From Emticicia aquatilis (GTDB lineage: Bacteria > Bacteroidota > Bacteroidia > Cytophagales > Spirosomataceae): a DNA stretch of 64,000 nucleotides. Below the pieces are notes generated by a model. That model was given only the letters and a program-made list of their open reading frames with translations, made no database searches and was not told where the DNA came from. Made by a program: the position numbers and the translations under genes. Location: NCBI RefSeq assembly GCF_014644295.1, contig NZ_BMKK01000002.1:682001-746000 (forward strand), read 5' to 3'. Positions 62,305 through 64,000 of this stretch are shown piece after piece (position 1 is the first letter of the stretch; every line of letters begins with the position of its first letter).

Positions 62305-63663
62305 ATGCAAAGACGAAAATTCATAAAAAATAGTTTATCTGGAATACCTATACTATTAACCGTTCCTACAATTTTAAACAGTTCGTGTCAGAATGATACT
62401 ATTATTCCTACTGACAAAACAGTGATTATTGTTGGAGCAGGAATTTCTGGACTTTCGGCTGCGAAAAAACTTCATGAAAAAGGATTTAAAGTAACAATAC
62501 TGGAATCGCAAGATAAAGTTGGTGGTCGATTAAGAACTAACCGAAGTTTAGGCATTGCTTTTGATGAAGGTGCGAGCTGGATTCACGGCATTGATGGAAA
62601 TCCAATTACAACTTTGGCAAAGCAAGCAAGAATGACCAGTGCATTTACCGATGATGAAAGTAGAAAGTCTTATGATATTGGAGGAGTTCTGAGAACCCCG
62701 ACAATTTATGATACTGCCGAAGATGAACTTTATACAATTCTAAATTCCCTAAACAAAAAAGGTAGTGCAACGCAAAGTTTTGAAACAGTTTTCAATAGTT
62801 TATATCCAACAAAAGCCAAAGACCGTCTTTGGAAATTTCTTCTTTCCACTTATATTACTTTTGATACTGGAGATTTAGATAAACTTTCTTCCCTTCTTTA
62901 CAATGAAGGCGAAGAATATGCTGGCGTAGAGCAAATTGCGACCAATGGATATGATACGATAGCTCAATTTTTGGCAAAAGACTTAAATATTTTGCTTAAT
63001 CAAAGGGTATCAAAAATTGATTATAGCAACGCAAAGGTAAAAATCATCCATAATGAAACAATCAGCGAAGCTGACTATGTGATAGTAACAGTGCCGCTTG
63101 GTGTTTTGAAAGCCAACACCATTCAATTTTTACCAGCTATTCCCTTGTCTAAACAAACAGCCATTCAGAAAGTAGGAATGAATTGTGTAAATAAATTCCT
63201 GCTAACTTGGAATACAGCATTTTGGGATGACGTTCAGTATATTTCCTACACACCCGAAGCTAAAGACAAATTCAATTATTTTGTCAATCTAAAAAAAGTA
63301 AATCCTGCAGCAAATGCTTTAATGACTTTCGCCTACGCAAACTATGCTCGACAAACCGAAACGATGACTGATGCTCAAGTGATTGACGAAATAATGTCGC
63401 ACCTAAAAGATATTTACGGCAATAAGATTCCAAATCCAACCAATATGCTACGAACCAAGTGGCAATCAAACGAAAATTCTTTCGGTGCATACTCATACAC
63501 AGCAGTTGGCACAGAAATGCAACATTTCGATGATTTGGCTGAGGAAATTGACAATAAAGTTTTTTTTGCGGGCGAACACACTGAAATTGATTACTTTTCA
63601 ACTGCTCACGGAGCATATCTAAGCGGAATTCGAGAAGCCGACAAAATTATAGATTTGCAATGA
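62305..63663 (+). CDS. Flavin amine oxidase (monoamine oxidase-like), exported
   Basis: 452 residues. N-terminus MQRRKFIKNSLSGIPILLT is a Tat motif (RRKFIK), followed by NSSC, a lipobox, so the enzyme is likely folded in the cytoplasm and exported as a lipoprotein. FAD dinucleotide fold VIIVGAGISGLSAAKKLHEK, then GGRLRTNRSLG and the C-terminal FFAGEHTEIDYFSTAHGAYL. FAD amine oxidases act on primary or polyamines, or on protoporphyrinogen in relatives. No substrate can be chosen from sequence. The stop is 2 bp before the MITE-like element. Confidence 0.88.
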   Translation: MQRRKFIKNSLSGIPILLTVPTILNSSCQNDTIIPTDKTVIIVGAGISGLSAAKKLHEKGFKVTILESQDKVGGRLRTNRSLGIAFDEGASWIHGIDGNPITTLAKQARMTSAFTDDESRKSYDIGGVLRTPTIYDTAEDELYTILNSLNKKGSATQSFETVFNSLYPTKAKDRLWKFLLSTYITFDTGDLDKLSSLLYNEGEEYAGVEQIATNGYDTIAQFLAKDLNILLNQRVSKIDYSNAKVKIIHNETISEADYVIVTVPLGVLKANTIQFLPAIPLSKQTAIQKVGMNCVNKFLLTWNTAFWDDVQYISYTPEAKDKFNYFVNLKKVNPAANALMTFAYANYARQTETMTDAQVIDEIMSHLKDIYGNKIPNPTNMLRTKWQSNENSFGAYSYTAVGTEMQHFDDLAEEIDNKVFFAGEHTEIDYFSTAHGAYLSGIREADKIIDLQ

Positions 63664-63665
63664 TA

Positions 63666-63823
63666 TAGGAGTTACGCAAAATTTTTGAAAGAAGGTCATG
63701 GCTAATTAGAGTATTTAATTTCCTAACCCCAGACTTGAGTCTGGGGTTTAAACATAAAAAGAACATAGGCTTTAGCCTTGACTTATATTTCGTAGATATT
63801 GTATTTATTTTGCGTAACTCCTA
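63666..63823. mobile_element. MITE-like element, 158 bp, 17-bp terminal inverted repeats
   Basis: Perfect TIRs TAGGAGTTACGCAAAAT (63666-63682) and ATTTTGCGTAACTCCTA (63807-63823). Inside are the 11-bp-arm palindrome AACCCCAGACT-TG-AGTCTGGGGTT (63725-63748) and the small palindrome AGGCT-TT-AGCCT (63767-63778). It carries no ORF, so any movement needs a transposase from elsewhere. No clean target-site duplication is seen. Confidence 0.75.
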
Positions 63824-63912
63824 CGATAAACTAAATCAATAATTAATAAGTGGTCGACCCCAAAATTCCCCAATAACCAGTTTCCCAATAACAAATCAAC
63901 CAGTAACCAACC

Positions 63913-64000
63913 TCAGCTCATTTCACCACAAATACTTTGTTCCATTCTATATTTTACTCGTTCAGGCTCAGTTTCTTGGCCTAACAAAAACATCAATTTC
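63913..64000 (-). CDS. 3' end of a minus-strand gene (partial)
   Basis: A frame open from the right edge to TGA (63915-63913), reading LMFLLGQETEPERVKYRMEQ then SICGEMS. Only about 28 residues are visible, so the product is not known. The short open stretch could also be chance. Confidence 0.4.
   Translation of the reverse strand, partial: KLMFLLGQETEPERVKYRMEQSICGEMS

Noticed and set aside
63666-63823. Target-site duplication around the MITE-like element
   Set aside because: GATA occurs on both sides, but one base out of register (62-65 against 63825-63828), so I do not claim a duplication.

Overview
The window looks like chromosomal DNA of an AT-rich, Gram-negative member of the Bacteroidota, most likely class Cytophagia near Spirosomataceae. 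This is inferred from several things: promoter boxes of the form TAnnTTTG instead of a sigma-70 -10 box, few Shine-Dalgarno sequences, a TonB-dependent receptor, a Wzi-type outer-membrane protein, a type IX secretion (T9SS) C-terminal-like domain, ABC permease/M1 peptidase fusions, the prs-rplY pair, and a giant Ig-like repeat surface protein. No species can be named from the sequence alone. There are no phage, plasmid or insertion-sequence transposase genes. The only mobile-looking DNA is short palindromic repeats and one MITE-like element.

Region by region. 1-11.6 kb: the 5' part of a BNR-repeat exo-sialidase-like secreted protein (cut by the left edge), an unknown protein, two DinB-like paralogues, a membrane-anchored metallo-beta-lactamase-fold hydrolase, an XRE regulator abutting a class I aminotransferase, a transglutaminase-like exported protein, an unknown gene overlapping menE, a Rieske lipoprotein with a five-fold 15-bp repeat, and a DUF2452 protein. 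11.6-19.2 kb: an ABC exporter (ATPase plus permease/M1-peptidase fusion), rplY and prs, and two unknown genes. 19.3-23.4 kb: a TonB receptor, an ECF sigma factor and, 3 bp downstream, a single-pass membrane protein with an outside von Willebrand A-like domain that I read as a candidate anti-sigma factor. 23.4-28.6 kb: a subtilisin-like protease, Xaa-Pro aminopeptidase, a lone nuoB, a Crp-family regulator and a Xre/RES toxin-antitoxin pair.

28.6-42.6 kb is one two-gene operon: a secreted protein with a C-terminal S74 intramolecular chaperone domain, then a 4344-residue protein made of about 38 Ig-like modules, 17 of them near-identical 78-residue tandem copies. 42.8-50.1 kb: a DUF1460 amidase-like protein, an amidohydrolase, a small membrane protein, a nucleoside kinase-like protein, folD, an orphan T9SS-CTD-like protein, a Wzi-family protein and a DUF819 transporter. 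50.05-50.62 kb holds an odd RNA gene: a leucine-tRNA-like fold of about 161 nt with a GUC anticodon position and a variable region of about 92 nt. 50.6-64 kb: an AsnC regulator, DUF5694, a lone sufB, a lipoprotein, lpxB, queD, hldD, lepA, an AraC regulator, nitronate monooxygenase, tesB, a small membrane protein, a flavin amine oxidase, a MITE-like element, and the 3' end of a gene on the minus strand.

The most unusual items are the tRNA-like RNA, the sigma/vWA pair, the giant repeat protein with its S74 partner, and a set of short palindromes that share a hairpin design. One of these sits exactly in frame inside a protease gene. Another forms the C-terminal codons and the stop of one of two convergent genes and the last sense codons of the other.
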